Assembly: GCA_945865325.1 (NCBI GenBank)
Contig: CAMBFA010000011.1
Span: 1 to 40,722 of the forward strand
Reading direction: 5' to 3'
Source: Candidatus Kuenenia stuttgartensis
Lineage (GTDB): Bacteria; Planctomycetota; Planctomycetia; Pirellulales; UBA1268
DNA: 40,722 nucleotides
Shown here: one piece after another, positions 7,711-15,340 of the stretch
How the letters are laid out: every line of letters starts with the position of its first letter
Position numbering within the stretch: position 1 is the first letter of the stretch
Notes under the pieces: generated by a model
Database searches by the model: none
What the model saw: only the letters and a program-made list of their open reading frames with translations
Told to the model about the DNA's origin: nothing
Program-made: the position numbers and the translations under genes

Positions 7711-8059
7711 CGCGCACCCTCCATGGAGAAGCGGGGTCTGGAGTGAGCCCGCTCGGCTGTCGACACCGCGTACCCATTCATCGCCCCCGGCCGTTCCCGG
7801 CATGAACCGTTCGAACGGGACCGGAACCGCCGTCAGAATCCGACGGCACGCCGATCTGACCGCTCACTGGGAGCGTCGGTCGGCACGGGGGCGGGGAGTG
7901 TAGCGGCCACGCCCGAGCGGAACCATCCCATCTTTCCGATCGAAACGGCCACGCTAGGGGTGTTTACGCCGAAAAACCCTCGCTCCTTGCCCCTCCTCGC
8001 TCCGGCAACCATGCTCGCAGATTGCCCTCCCGCCCGCGTTCCCCGCCCCGGCACCCCCC
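7711..8059. other. Divergent intergenic region with putative minus-strand promoter
   Basis: These 349 bp separate the DUF1571 gene (minus) from the metallo-hydrolase gene (plus). On the minus strand TACACT (plus positions 7897-7902, context GCTACACTCCC) is a -10-like hexamer 187 nt before the DUF1571 ATG, which would give a long leader. I see no credible ORF, hairpin or RNA gene. No Shine-Dalgarno is visible just before the 8060 start. Confidence 0.3.
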
Positions 8060-8776
8060 ATGGCCACCGTCGACGCGCCCACCCCCGCCCCCCAGATTGC
8101 CGTCACCCGGATCGAGTCGGAGCCGTTCGCGGAGCACAGCTATCTGCTGACCGCAGCCGGGAGCCGCGACTGTGTCGTCATCGATCCGGGATTCGAACCG
8201 GACGCGATCCTCGAGGCGATCGAAGAGCAGGGGCTCGTGCCCCGGGCGATCCTGATCACGCACGGCCACTCCGACCACATCGCCGGCAACGGGACGTTGC
8301 GTGAGGCCTTCCCCGGACTGCCGATCGTCGTCGGCCGCGGCGACGCCCCGAAACTCGTCGATCCGATGGGGAATCTCTCCGGATTGTTCGGCCTTCCGAT
8401 CACCAGCCCCCCCGCCGACCGGCTCCTCGACGACGAGGAGTCGTTTTCCGTCGCCGGGCTCTCCTTCCGGGTGATGGAGATCCCCGGCCATTCTTCGGGG
8501 CATGTCGTGTTCCTCGTCGAGGGCTGCACGCCGCCGGTCGTGTTCGGGGGGGATGTGCTGTTTCGGGAAGGCATCGGCCGGACCGACTTCCCGGACGGCG
8601 ACTTTGCCGCCCTGGCCAGCGGGATCCGCCGGAGGCTCTACACGCTCCCCGCCGCGACGGTCGTCTTTCCGGGGCATGGCCCCGAAACCACCGTCGGGCA
8701 CGAGCGCAGCCACAATCCGTTCGTGCCCGTCGTGCCCGTCGCACCTTCTGGGCCACGATCCGACCGGGCCGATTGA
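8060..8776 (+). CDS. MBL-fold metallo-hydrolase, glyoxalase II-like (GloC/YcbL type)
   Basis: This 238-residue protein carries the metallo-beta-lactamase signature THGHSDH near residue 74 (the HxHxDH metal site). It is followed by the conserved third histidine (EIPGHSSGHVVF), the bridging aspartate in GGDVLFREGIGRTDFPDG, and the C-terminal histidine in VVFPGHGPETTVGHERSHNP. The FPGHGP.TT...E...NP ending is typical of single-domain glyoxalase II-like enzymes, which hydrolyse S-lactoylglutathione or related thioesters with two metal ions. The actual substrate in this organism is unknown. It is the first of three plus-strand genes; a 33-bp gap separates it from the acyltransferase, so co-transcription is likely. 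Confidence 0.9.
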   Translation: MATVDAPTPAPQIAVTRIESEPFAEHSYLLTAAGSRDCVVIDPGFEPDAILEAIEEQGLVPRAILITHGHSDHIAGNGTLREAFPGLPIVVGRGDAPKLVDPMGNLSGLFGLPITSPPADRLLDDEESFSVAGLSFRVMEIPGHSSGHVVFLVEGCTPPVVFGGDVLFREGIGRTDFPDGDFAALASGIRRRLYTLPAATVVFPGHGPETTVGHERSHNPFVPVVPVAPSGPRSDRAD

Positions 8777-8809
8777 CCCCCACCGCACCGACGATCGACA
8801 ATTGAACAG

Positions 8810-9490
8810 ATGCTCTATCAAGCCGAACCGATGCCCGTCGACGTCGCCTCACCCCGCCGTGCCGTTCCCGGCCGCACCGCCGTCTGCCGCGCTGCCGGAT
8901 TGACGCTCGCGGCGCTGGCGCGGTTGCTGTCGGGGGCGAGCGTGCGCTGGATCGCCTGCCAGCCCGACACCTGCCAGCGGTTCTACTTCGCCAACCACAC
9001 CAGCCACCTCGACGCCCTCCTCATCTGGTCGTCGCTCCCCCAGCCGGTGCGCGAGTTGACTCGGCCGGTGGCCGCCAAGGATTACTGGTCGCGCGGGGTG
9101 CTACGGCGCTGGCTCGCCGAAGAAGTGTTTGACGCGCTCCTCATTGACCGCACCGACATCAAGGTCCACCAGAGCCCCGTTGACGTGATGCTCCGCGAGA
9201 TCGGCTCAACGCGCTCGCTGATCGTCTTCCCGGAGGGGAGCCGGAGCGTCACGGGCGATCTGGGGGAGTTTAAGAGCGGCCTCTACTACCTCGCCAAGAA
9301 GCGCCCCGACATCGAGCTTGTGCCGGTCCATATCGACAACCTCAACCGGATCCTCCCCCGCGGCGAGTTTCTCCCCGTTCCCCTCCTCTCCTGCATCAGC
9401 TTCGGGCCGCCGATGTGGCTGGAGCATGGCGAGGCGAAGGCCAATTTCCTCGCCCGCGCGCGGAAGGCCGTGCAGGCGCTGAAGGAATGA
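8810..9490 (+). CDS. 1-acyl-sn-glycerol-3-phosphate acyltransferase family (PlsC-type)
   Basis: The 226-residue product has the PlsC acyltransferase motifs in order. Motif I is NHTSHLD (HxxxxD with catalytic His and Asp, about residues 63-69), an RTD segment matches motif II, motif III is FPEGSRS, and motif IV is LVPVHIDNL. It should acylate lysophosphatidic acid at the membrane surface to give phosphatidate. The next gene, cdsA, uses phosphatidate, so the pair makes a short phospholipid route. Two ATGs are possible (8810 and 8831); neither has a clear SD, and I give the longer. Only a short hydrophobic region (LTLAALARLLSGA) near the N-terminus could anchor it. Confidence 0.88.
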   Translation: MLYQAEPMPVDVASPRRAVPGRTAVCRAAGLTLAALARLLSGASVRWIACQPDTCQRFYFANHTSHLDALLIWSSLPQPVRELTRPVAAKDYWSRGVLRRWLAEEVFDALLIDRTDIKVHQSPVDVMLREIGSTRSLIVFPEGSRSVTGDLGEFKSGLYYLAKKRPDIELVPVHIDNLNRILPRGEFLPVPLLSCISFGPPMWLEHGEAKANFLARARKAVQALKE

Positions 9491-9500
9491 ACGCCCTGCC

Positions 9501-10457
9501 ATGAACGACATCCGCACGATCGCCCTCATCGCCGGGGTGCTCCTCCTCCTCCTCGTGGCCACCGCCGTCGGGCAGTTCCTCGCCCGCAACCCCGATCGCG
9601 GCCTCAATCCCGCGGCGGTGAACGCCTTCAACCTCCGGCTGCGGGGGTGGTGGATCATCTGCACCGTCCTCGCCGCGGCCTTCTGGCTGGGGACGACGAC
9701 GACGGTGGTCCTGTGCGGGCTGGTGTCGTTTTGGGCCCTGCGGGAGTTCATCACGCTCACCCCAACGCGCAAGGGCGACCACCGGGCGCTGTTTTGGGTC
9801 TTCTTCCTGTTCACGCCGCTCCATTACGTGCTCGTGGCCTACAACCGCTACGACTTGTTTAGCGTCTTCCTTCCCCTCTACGGCACGCTCTTCGTGCTCG
9901 CCCGGGTGGCCATGGCGGGCGACTACAAGCGCTTCCTCGAGCGGACAGCGAAGATCCAGGCCGGTCTGGTCGTCTGCGTCTACTGCCTCTCGTTCGCCGC
10001 GGCGCTGCTCCATGTGAGGATCCGCGGGCAGGATCCGGCCAACAGCGGCGCTAATTTCCGGCTTCTCTTCTTCCTCATTCTCCTCGTGCAGTTTGCCGAC
10101 TGCATGCAATATGTCTGGAGCCGGATGGCCGGCCGACGGCCGGTGGCCCCCGAGGTGAGCTCGACGCGAACCTGGGAGGGCCTGCTCGGCAGTGCCACGA
10201 GCACGGCCCTGCTCGCCGCCGTCTTGTGGTGGGCGGCACCCCCCTTCGAGCCCTGGCAGGCGGCGCTCGTCGGCTTCGTTGTGGCGGTGATGGGCTTCGC
10301 AGGCGGGATGACGATGTCGGCGATCAAGCGCGACCGCGGCGTCAAGGACTACGGCACGCTCGTGGTAGGCCACGGCGGCGTCCTCGACCGCGTCGACTCG
10401 ATGTGCTTCGCGGCACCGGTCTTCTACCACCTCACGTGGTTCGTCGCCGGCCAGTAG
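9501..10457 (+). CDS. cdsA: Phosphatidate cytidylyltransferase
   Basis: CdsA makes CDP-diacylglycerol from CTP and phosphatidate at the inner membrane. The 318-residue protein is a multi-pass membrane protein with about eight hydrophobic segments, the first being ALIAGVLLLLLVATAVG. The C-terminal family signature is intact: SAIKRDRGVKDYGTLVVGHGGVLDRVDS, containing the S.(I/L)KR....KD.....PGHGG..DR.DS pattern, with V in place of the usual P before the GHGG. The FADCMQYVWSRMAGRRPVAPEVSSTRTWEG segment matches the upstream D...Y..G...G+....P..SP.KT.EG block, though with more changes than classical CdsA. It starts 10 bp after the acyltransferase stop, so they are co-transcribed. The end faces the accessory patch downstream. 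Confidence 0.9.
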   Translation: MNDIRTIALIAGVLLLLLVATAVGQFLARNPDRGLNPAAVNAFNLRLRGWWIICTVLAAAFWLGTTTTVVLCGLVSFWALREFITLTPTRKGDHRALFWVFFLFTPLHYVLVAYNRYDLFSVFLPLYGTLFVLARVAMAGDYKRFLERTAKIQAGLVVCVYCLSFAAALLHVRIRGQDPANSGANFRLLFFLILLVQFADCMQYVWSRMAGRRPVAPEVSSTRTWEGLLGSATSTALLAAVLWWAAPPFEPWQAALVGFVVAVMGFAGGMTMSAIKRDRGVKDYGTLVVGHGGVLDRVDSMCFAAPVFYHLTWFVAGQ

Positions 10458-10539
10458 CCCGCGGCTCACCGGGCCCACTGGGGATTGCCTGGCCCGTGGA
10501 GGGCCGTAGTTTCCAGTGGCGCCGCCATCGGCCCGCCGG

Positions 10540-10881
10540 TCAGTCACGATGAGTTGTGTCGCCGGAATCGTCTTCGCGTTGGTGTCCGCTTTGGGGAAGT
10601 GCAGCCGACGCGTTGTCACGTCGGAACTTGTCTCTCCACGATGCCCGAAACATCCAGAGCGTGTGAAGGGACAGCAGCAGCACGGTGACTGGCGGCACGA
10701 TCATCATCGAGAACGAGCCCGTCCAAATCCCTCGCACGGTCATCGACGCAAGAAAAAGGGCGACAGGCACGTAAGGCAACGCCAAGCTGTTGGAACGTCC
10801 CTTCAATCGTGGCTCACACGCATGCGGAACAAGCACATAGACCGCTCCGAGAAAGAGCACGAGCAGCCCAGGAACCAGCAT
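10540..10881 (-). CDS. Small membrane protein of unknown function
   Basis: This 113-residue protein has three hydrophobic segments: LVPGLLVLFLGAVYVLVP at the N-terminus, YVPVALFLASMTVRGIW, and MMIVPPVTVLLLSLHTLWM. A charged tail follows (RASWRDKFRRD...QREDDSGD). A Shine-Dalgarno GGGAG stands about 7 nt before the ATG at 10881, which supports real expression. It is the last of a series of minus-strand genes in a less GC-rich patch and begins 35 bp after the truncated antitoxin frame. I do not recognise the family. Confidence 0.6.
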   Translation of the reverse strand: MLVPGLLVLFLGAVYVLVPHACEPRLKGRSNSLALPYVPVALFLASMTVRGIWTGSFSMMIVPPVTVLLLSLHTLWMFRASWRDKFRRDNASAALPQSGHQREDDSGDTTHRD

Positions 10882-10916
10882 GCTTCATCTCCCATCGATG
10901 GGCAGGCCGACATCGG

Positions 10917-11081
10917 TCAAGGGGATTCGGACCGCCCTGGCGAAAGTGGCCCGACAAGCCGCGTTTGATCGACGTGCGAGGCGAATCGGTTCGGTTTTGC
11001 TTTGGCATAATCGAAACGATACGCGTCGCCGAGTTCGCCGGCCGACTTGGCCACAGGTTTACGGGCGCGTGGCTTCTTCAT
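10917..11081 (-). pseudogene. BrnA-type antitoxin remnant, C-terminus lost
   Basis: A 54-codon frame starts at the ATG at 11081 (MKKPRARKPVAKSAGELGDAY) and overlaps the end of the BrnT-like frame by 23 bp, as brnA commonly overlaps brnT. The segment RFDYAKAKPNRFAS resembles the middle of BrnA-family antitoxins, in which a (E)Y.FDYSKA+PNRFA block precedes the ribbon-helix-helix C-terminus. Here the frame continues only as DQTRLVGPLSPGRSESP and stops, so the DNA-binding part (normally V.LDPDVA..F followed by two helices) is absent. I infer a truncated antitoxin. The family match rests on a short motif and the overlap, so an independent small gene cannot be excluded. Confidence 0.6.
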
Positions 11082-11256
11082 GGTCTTCTCGCTCCCATCG
11101 AGTTGCTTTCCTCGCGCTGATGATCCTCACCATCATCTTATCGCGTTCCGTGAACGCGATTAACAACCGTCGCCCGAGCGACGAGTGCCCGACGATGATT
11201 TCGCGAAACTCGTCCTGGGAATGCCCGGCATCGTCGAAGAGGACGGCCAATGGATC
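11059..11256 (-). pseudogene. BrnT-type toxin remnant, N-terminus lost
   Basis: The frame encodes DPLAVLFDDAGHSQDEFREIIVGHS, then LLIAFTERDKMMVRIISARKATRWEREDHEE. This is the characteristic C-terminal two-thirds of BrnT ribonuclease toxins (RE..IG.S..G+.L.V.FTER....+RIISAR.AT+.ER..YE). The N-terminal part expected in BrnT (F.WD..KA..N..KHGVSF.EA) is missing. Upstream of DPLA the frame simply runs back inside the 3' end of the preceding gene, whose stop codon is at 11255-11257. An ORF in this frame opens as far as 11397, but its first 47 codons are not BrnT-like. A deletion that joined the upstream gene to mid-toxin explains this best. The toxin is probably inactive. Confidence 0.75.
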
Positions 11257-12004
11257 AGAAGATGCATCGTCCGCAGAGCCAAAACGAGCCTGAAAGGACA
11301 CCACCGATGACTGGCGGTGCCTCACACAGCTCTGGATCGATGACGACGTCGAAGAAGCCGCCAAGCGTGTCGACGAGTGCCCAATAATACGGTTCACCTG
11401 ACAGGCTGTTCTTCTTCACTTCCGTGGCGACGACATGGCCAGTGAAGATCGCCGTCGAAGTCGGCGGACCCGCTGATTCGCCGTCGGGCTTGAACAGACC
11501 GGACGGGATGAACGACCGGGACGCAAACTTCAGCTCGCCGGTCTGGGATTCGTTGTACGCCTCAAGTGATGAATGCACCGAGATCTCGTGGGCAAAGGCG
11601 GCAATCTGGACATCGACGATCTGCGGCAAGGCGACGCTTGCGTATCGGTCGGAGTCAATCGCGTCGAAAACAAACGGGTAGGCGCCGGAGTCCATGTCGC
11701 CCTCATCCGGGTCTGCCCAACCGTGGAATGCCCCTTCCAGCGGCGTATCGTCAGGCCGTGCGACGCGAGCAGTGAGTCGAACACGAATCCGACCGCCGCC
11801 GGCGAAGAACGGCGTCATTCCGACGAACTCGTCGTCGTTGTTCGTTTGGAGCCACATTTCTGCCCCACACTCCGACGACCATCGCCAATACCCGCCGTGG
11901 TCCGCTTCGATGAATGTCGCCAGCGGGCCGATCCGGCCCACGAGCGCGTTCAAGTCGGCTTGTTCGTTGACGGGAAAGCCAATGGATGACAAATGACTTG
12001 ACAT
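11255..12004 (-). CDS. Conserved hypothetical protein
   Basis: The product has 249 residues from the ATG at 12004 (MSSHLSSIGFPVNEQADLN). The open frame continues to 12163, but the added residues are Gly/Arg-rich and overlap the SGNH gene, so I reject them. The protein is soluble, with no signal peptide or membrane helix. It is mixed alpha/beta with segments such as YWRWSSECGAEMWLQ, MTPFFAGGGRIRVRL, IAAFAHEISVHSSLEAY and a C-terminal VVATEVKKNSLSGEPYYWA then VDTLGGFFDVVIDPEL...GGVLSGSFWLCGR. The ending looks like an OB-like nucleic-acid-tolerant fold, but that is only an impression. No known family is recognised. Its last codons abut the BrnT remnant, so its own C-terminus may be slightly altered. 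Confidence 0.65.
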   Translation of the reverse strand: MSSHLSSIGFPVNEQADLNALVGRIGPLATFIEADHGGYWRWSSECGAEMWLQTNNDDEFVGMTPFFAGGGRIRVRLTARVARPDDTPLEGAFHGWADPDEGDMDSGAYPFVFDAIDSDRYASVALPQIVDVQIAAFAHEISVHSSLEAYNESQTGELKFASRSFIPSGLFKPDGESAGPPTSTAIFTGHVVATEVKKNSLSGEPYYWALVDTLGGFFDVVIDPELCEAPPVIGGVLSGSFWLCGRCIF

Positions 12005-12081
12005 GATGTGAAGGCGGTCTTTGCCGCCCAAAGTGCCGACCCAATCGCGGAAGCCCACGGGAGCTTCGCCCTTCGGAGAGC

Positions 12082-12987
12082 CTACCCGCCCGCGCCGCCG
12101 GTTCCATCCCCTGGCTCGGCCGGCCCGGATTCCGCCGGCATCGCGGGCGCCAAGAGTGCCCACACGACATCCGCCATTCCGTCATGCCCCTGCTGGGTGA
12201 GATGGAGCGAATCAACGGTGGCGTCGGCGGCTGCGATGACCGAAAGGAGGATTCTCTTGGGGATCAGGGCCACGCCATGGCGAGAGGCAAGATTGCGCTG
12301 AACCCTCCCGAAGCCTTCGTAGAGCGGCGGAATCGGCAGCTCAAACATGGCCACCTGCCTCCCTGGCTGGCACACCGCTTTCAGAAGCGCATCGAGCCCC
12401 GCTTCGAAGTCTGCGACAGAACCTCCCCCGAGGAAATCATTCCCGCCGATCTCCACAATGACAACGGGCGCAGCGATCGATTCCTGCTCGAGCCCCTGCG
12501 CTGCGGACGCCGCGGTTGCCCCCGCCTTCGAGAAATCCTCCACCGCTACTCCGTGCCGGTCCCGGAGAAGCGATGTCCATTTCTGGGTCAGATCATTCTC
12601 GGCATGCCCGGCCGTGAGGGAATCACCGATCACGGCGAGTTGCCGGTCGCGGACTTCCGCGAGCACCGGCATGATCTGGTAACGGGCTTCGTGGAGCCCA
12701 ACTGCGAGGAGAGCGAGGGCACTCATGGCAGTGGCCGTCGCGGCATTCGCGCCGAACCGACTCGCCCACCACCCCACGACGATCGAAAGCAGGATGACGG
12801 CGTAGGCCCAGGTCGGCAGCGGCGTGGCAGACACCGACAGGCCGATCAGCCCCACCACAAGACACCACGTCGCACCACGCCACTGTCGCGGTGCGACGCT
12901 CGAGCGAAGCCCAACGGCCGCGATCAGCAGGGCCACGGCCACAAAGAAAACCCGACCGCTGGCGATTTGGACCACGAGCCAGTTCAT
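12082..12987 (-). CDS. SGNH/GDSL hydrolase with N-terminal membrane segments
   Basis: The 301-residue protein begins with about four hydrophobic segments (VFFVAVALLIAAVGL, ATWCLVVGLIGLSVSA, YAVILLSIVVGWWAS and ATAMSALALLAVGL), which anchor it in the membrane. From about residue 117 it carries the SGNH blocks. Block I is VIGDSLTAG with the nucleophilic Ser, block III is EIGGNDFLGGG with Gly-Asn, and block V is DSLHLTQQGHDGMAD with the catalytic Asp and His. This is the lysophospholipase L1/TesA-like branch, so esterase, thioesterase or deacylase activity on lipid or glycan esters near the membrane is likely. The C-terminal tail is Gly/Pro/Ala-rich. It belongs to the minus-strand patch from 13829 to 10540; the gap to the next gene is 77 bp. 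Confidence 0.88.
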   Translation of the reverse strand: MNWLVVQIASGRVFFVAVALLIAAVGLRSSVAPRQWRGATWCLVVGLIGLSVSATPLPTWAYAVILLSIVVGWWASRFGANAATATAMSALALLAVGLHEARYQIMPVLAEVRDRQLAVIGDSLTAGHAENDLTQKWTSLLRDRHGVAVEDFSKAGATAASAAQGLEQESIAAPVVIVEIGGNDFLGGGSVADFEAGLDALLKAVCQPGRQVAMFELPIPPLYEGFGRVQRNLASRHGVALIPKRILLSVIAAADATVDSLHLTQQGHDGMADVVWALLAPAMPAESGPAEPGDGTGGAGG

Positions 12988-13062
12988 CGCAGCGATTGCC
13001 CCCCTCGCCGAACGACTCCGAACGGCGGCGACCAGAGTCGCCGGACCGCTGGCCTGAAAAGC

Positions 13063-13317
13063 CTATCCGCCCCCGCCGTCTGCCGGAGCGCCTGATTCAG
13101 TGTTTCCCCACTCGCTCAACACGACGTCGTAACGGGTCTCAACCTCTCCCGACTTGGCCCACAGGTTCATGAGATGGATTTCCCCATTCACCCACTCGGC
13201 GCACCCATTGCCGCCCGCCCGAGGGCGAGACGGGCCAAAGCTCAATGGCTCGCGACCAACAGGCTGCCAACGGCCCCCGACGACGTCGGCGAGCTCAGGG
13301 CGGCGTGCCGTTCGCAA
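13063..13317 (-). CDS. Hypothetical small ORF or frameshifted tail of the upstream gene
   Basis: This 84-codon frame starts with TTG at 13317 and overlaps the end of the upstream membrane-protein gene by 76 bp in another frame. Its sequence looks protein-like rather than like a shadow: GGRWQPVGREPLSFGPSRP, then GCAEWVNGEIHLMNLWAKSG and TRYDVVLSEWGNTES. The frame stays open a little further upstream (AHDRYRNRGSL after a TGA). It could be a separate gene translationally coupled to the one above, or its C-terminal extension separated by a frameshift. No family is recognised. Confidence 0.4.
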   Translation of the reverse strand: MRTARRPELADVVGGRWQPVGREPLSFGPSRPRAGGNGCAEWVNGEIHLMNLWAKSGEVETRYDVVLSEWGNTESGAPADGGGG

Positions 13318-13829
13318 TGATCCGCGGTTGCGGTAGCGGTCGTGTGCTCAACACGTGCCAGGAGGTCGTGCAAGAGCTTGTCTGCGACCGCGTCGGGCAG
13401 CCCTGGTTCGCCAATCAATTCCACTTCGGCTACGCGAGTGCCGGTGAACACGAGCTTCGATCGGTCGCGCCCGCTCCGCGCACGAATGCGGCGCAGCGAC
13501 CCGAGGCACTCCTCGGGAAATGTGCCAGCCAAACAGGTGACGAGGCCATCCCGGGCCGTGATCTCTCTGAACGGGTTCAAGCACGCCAGGAGCAGCGACA
13601 GCTCGGTCAGCAGAAAAAGCGAGTACGCGAACAGGGAGGTGGAGATCGGAATGGGGGGAATGCCTCGCAGATAGCTGCGGATGCCGTCAGCGATAATCCA
13701 TAAGGAAATGATCGCGAAGAGAGCATCGGGGCCGATCGGGCAGGTCCACGGCAACCATCGAAGATCCCACCCTCGTGGATGGTCGTCGATCAACCAGCCA
13801 TCAGGCCGTAGAGGACGTCGCGTTTTCAC
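13242..13829 (-). CDS. Hypothetical membrane protein
   Basis: The gene starts with GTG at 13829, supported by GGAGG 6 nt upstream, and encodes 195 residues. Two membrane segments are visible: GPDALFAIISLWIIADGI (about residues 33-50) and STSLFAYSLFLLTELSLLLACL (about 63-84). They are followed by a soluble region (LVTCLAGTFPEECLGSL, then KLVFTGTRVAEVELIGEPG and AVADKLLHDLLARV). The last 35 residues (EHTTATATADHCERHAALSSP...) are low-complexity, and an overlapping frame looks more protein-like there, so the true end may differ. I do not recognise the family. It is the most upstream gene of the less GC-rich minus-strand patch. Confidence 0.6.
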   Translation of the reverse strand: MKTRRPLRPDGWLIDDHPRGWDLRWLPWTCPIGPDALFAIISLWIIADGIRSYLRGIPPIPISTSLFAYSLFLLTELSLLLACLNPFREITARDGLVTCLAGTFPEECLGSLRRIRARSGRDRSKLVFTGTRVAEVELIGEPGLPDAVADKLLHDLLARVEHTTATATADHCERHAALSSPTSSGAVGSLLVASH

Positions 13830-13907
13830 TGGCAGCCTCCGTCACCTTCTCTGGCGAAAGTTTCCACCGAGCAGCGGTGGGCACGCTCAAGCACCACCTC
13901 GATTATC

Positions 13908-14098
13908 TTACTCGGCACTGCCGCCGGTGGAATCGCCCGGTTCGGCGGGCCGTTGCTCGCCGAGGCCCAACCAGTCGAGGATGCGGCCAAAGACCTCGGG
14001 ACCCAGCGGCGACGGCACCGGCTCTTCTCGGCCTGCACCTCTTCCACCTGGAAGGCTTCCGCCGACGAACGTCTCTGGGATGAGTGCTCGCGAATCGC
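13908..14098 (-). other. Open frame continuing from the HEITH-protein gene in another frame
   Basis: Just after the stop of the peptidase-like gene, a different minus-strand frame reads ALIPETFVGGSLPGG, then EEPVPSPLGPEVFGRILDWL, then GLGEQRPAEPGDS to a TAA at 13908-13910. Its codons are mostly G/C-ending, and it lacks any plausible start codon. It may be the true C-terminus joined by a frameshift, or a chance open frame. Confidence 0.3.
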
Positions 14099-15109
14099 TC
14101 AGGGGGCGAGCGTGGGGACGGCCGGCTCGGGCCGGTCCGACGGCAGGCCGCCGTCGGGAATGCGGCGGGCCTGGAGGGCGTAGATCGAACGCCGCCCCGC
14201 CATCGCCACCGGACGGGCCTGGGGAGTGGCGGGCTCGGGAAGCGGCTCGGGAAGCGGGACGGGGAGCGGCTCCGGGCTCTGCCCACGGGCCTTGGAACCT
14301 TGAGCCAGCGCGGCCGGAGGGGCCGGCGCCGCGACCAGGAGTGATGCCGGGGGGGCCGGGCAGCCCTGACGGACCCAGTCGAGCCAGGTGTGCTGGAGCT
14401 GGGCCACGCCCGCAACGGCGTAGTGACGCTGGAGGGCGCCGGTCCAGTCGTCGGTGGCGAGGCCGTCGCCAACGAAGGCGACGTAGCGGTGCCGGCCACC
14501 GCGCTCGATCAGATAGCGGGCCAGCGAATAGCCCTGCGAGTAGAGGGGGAGGACGTCGGCGGGATACTCGCGCATCGCGAACATCTCCGGGAAGGCGATC
14601 CCCCGACCGGTCGTGAGGTGCTCGATCAGAAGGCGGTGCTGCCGGGCACGCTCCACCGGATGCTCCACGGTCGTGCAGGCCCCCTCGTCAGCCCAGCGCG
14701 GCAGCGGACGGCGGAAGTGGCTGGCGAAGATCGTGTGGGTGATCTCGTGGGGGAGGACCGAGTCGAGGATCCGTTCCTCGCTCCCCTGGATCGTCATCGT
14801 CCAGCCGAACACCTCGCCGGCGTCGAAGACAAAGCTCGTAGCGCCGCCGGCCCCGAGATGCGGGGCGACCTGGGCCTTGATCGGACAGGGGCGGTTCCAC
14901 CGCGGCAGCGGTTTGCCGAGCCATTCCACCGCGAGGTCATGACGATACTGCTCGGCGGCAGCGCCGATCTTTCTCGCCTGGCCGTCGGTCGGCGCGTCGA
15001 TGACGAAGTTCGCGGTCCGATGGCTGGCGGCACTGACCCGTCCGGCCCCCAGGGCGAGCACGGCAGCGAGCACCACGAGCACCGGTCGGACGAAGCATCG
15101 TTCCAGCAT
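14099..15109 (-). CDS. Secreted peptidase-MA-like (gluzincin) protein
   Basis: Starting at the ATG at 15109 (TGGAG about 5 nt upstream) gives 336 residues; the ORF stays open to 15154. MLERCFVRPVLVVLAAVLALGAGRVSAAS is a clear signal peptide. The mature protein begins HRTANFVIDAPTDGQARKIG, the usual prelude of peptidase MA-like and DUF1570-type families. The zinc motif HEITH (context SVLPHEITHTIFAS, about residues 131-135) is followed by LPRWADEGACTTVEHP, in which the downstream glutamate is the likely third ligand (gluzincin pattern), and SQGYSLARYLIERGG. The C-terminal 90 residues are Pro/Ala/Arg-rich with (PEPLPVPL)-type repeats. It is probably a periplasmic metallopeptidase or a non-catalytic relative. 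The 3' end may be frameshifted (see 13908-14098). Confidence 0.8.
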   Translation of the reverse strand: MLERCFVRPVLVVLAAVLALGAGRVSAASHRTANFVIDAPTDGQARKIGAAAEQYRHDLAVEWLGKPLPRWNRPCPIKAQVAPHLGAGGATSFVFDAGEVFGWTMTIQGSEERILDSVLPHEITHTIFASHFRRPLPRWADEGACTTVEHPVERARQHRLLIEHLTTGRGIAFPEMFAMREYPADVLPLYSQGYSLARYLIERGGRHRYVAFVGDGLATDDWTGALQRHYAVAGVAQLQHTWLDWVRQGCPAPPASLLVAAPAPPAALAQGSKARGQSPEPLPVPLPEPLPEPATPQARPVAMAGRRSIYALQARRIPDGGLPSDRPEPAVPTLAP

Positions 15110-15196
15110 GTCGGCTCCACCTCCGTGGGAATCAACGTGCCGTTCCTTCGGCACGCGATCGCGGCTCCCGCGGTCATGCCGATCGCGGGGGGGCGG

Positions 15197-15202
15197 ACAC
15201 TA
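15197..15202 (-). promoter_or_regulatory. Putative -10 element of the peptidase-like gene
   Basis: On the minus strand TAGTGT, in the context GCTAGTGTC, lies 88 nt before the ATG at 15109. The same 9-mer occurs before the first giant gene (25266-25271). No clear -35 is seen. Confidence 0.3.
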
Positions 15203-15340
15203 GCGAACCGCCGCGACAGGGAACCAGCCCGCTTTTCCCCAGGCAACCACGGGAAAAACGATCTTGCGGCAACGACGCTCCGGCGGGGGGGCGGGCCGAC
15301 AGGCTCGGCAGCGGCAGCCCGCGGAGGGGGGTCGGCCCGA

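Noticed and set aside
10458-10539. Terminator after cdsA (cgggcc ... ggcccg)
   Set aside because: The stem is only 6 bp with a loop of about 14 nt and no T tract.
11140-11160. A perfect 9-bp hairpin with a 3-nt loop (atcgcgttc/gaacgcgat)
   Set aside because: It lies within the BrnT remnant coding FTER, has no T tract, and palindromes of this type arise readily from GCG/CGC codons.
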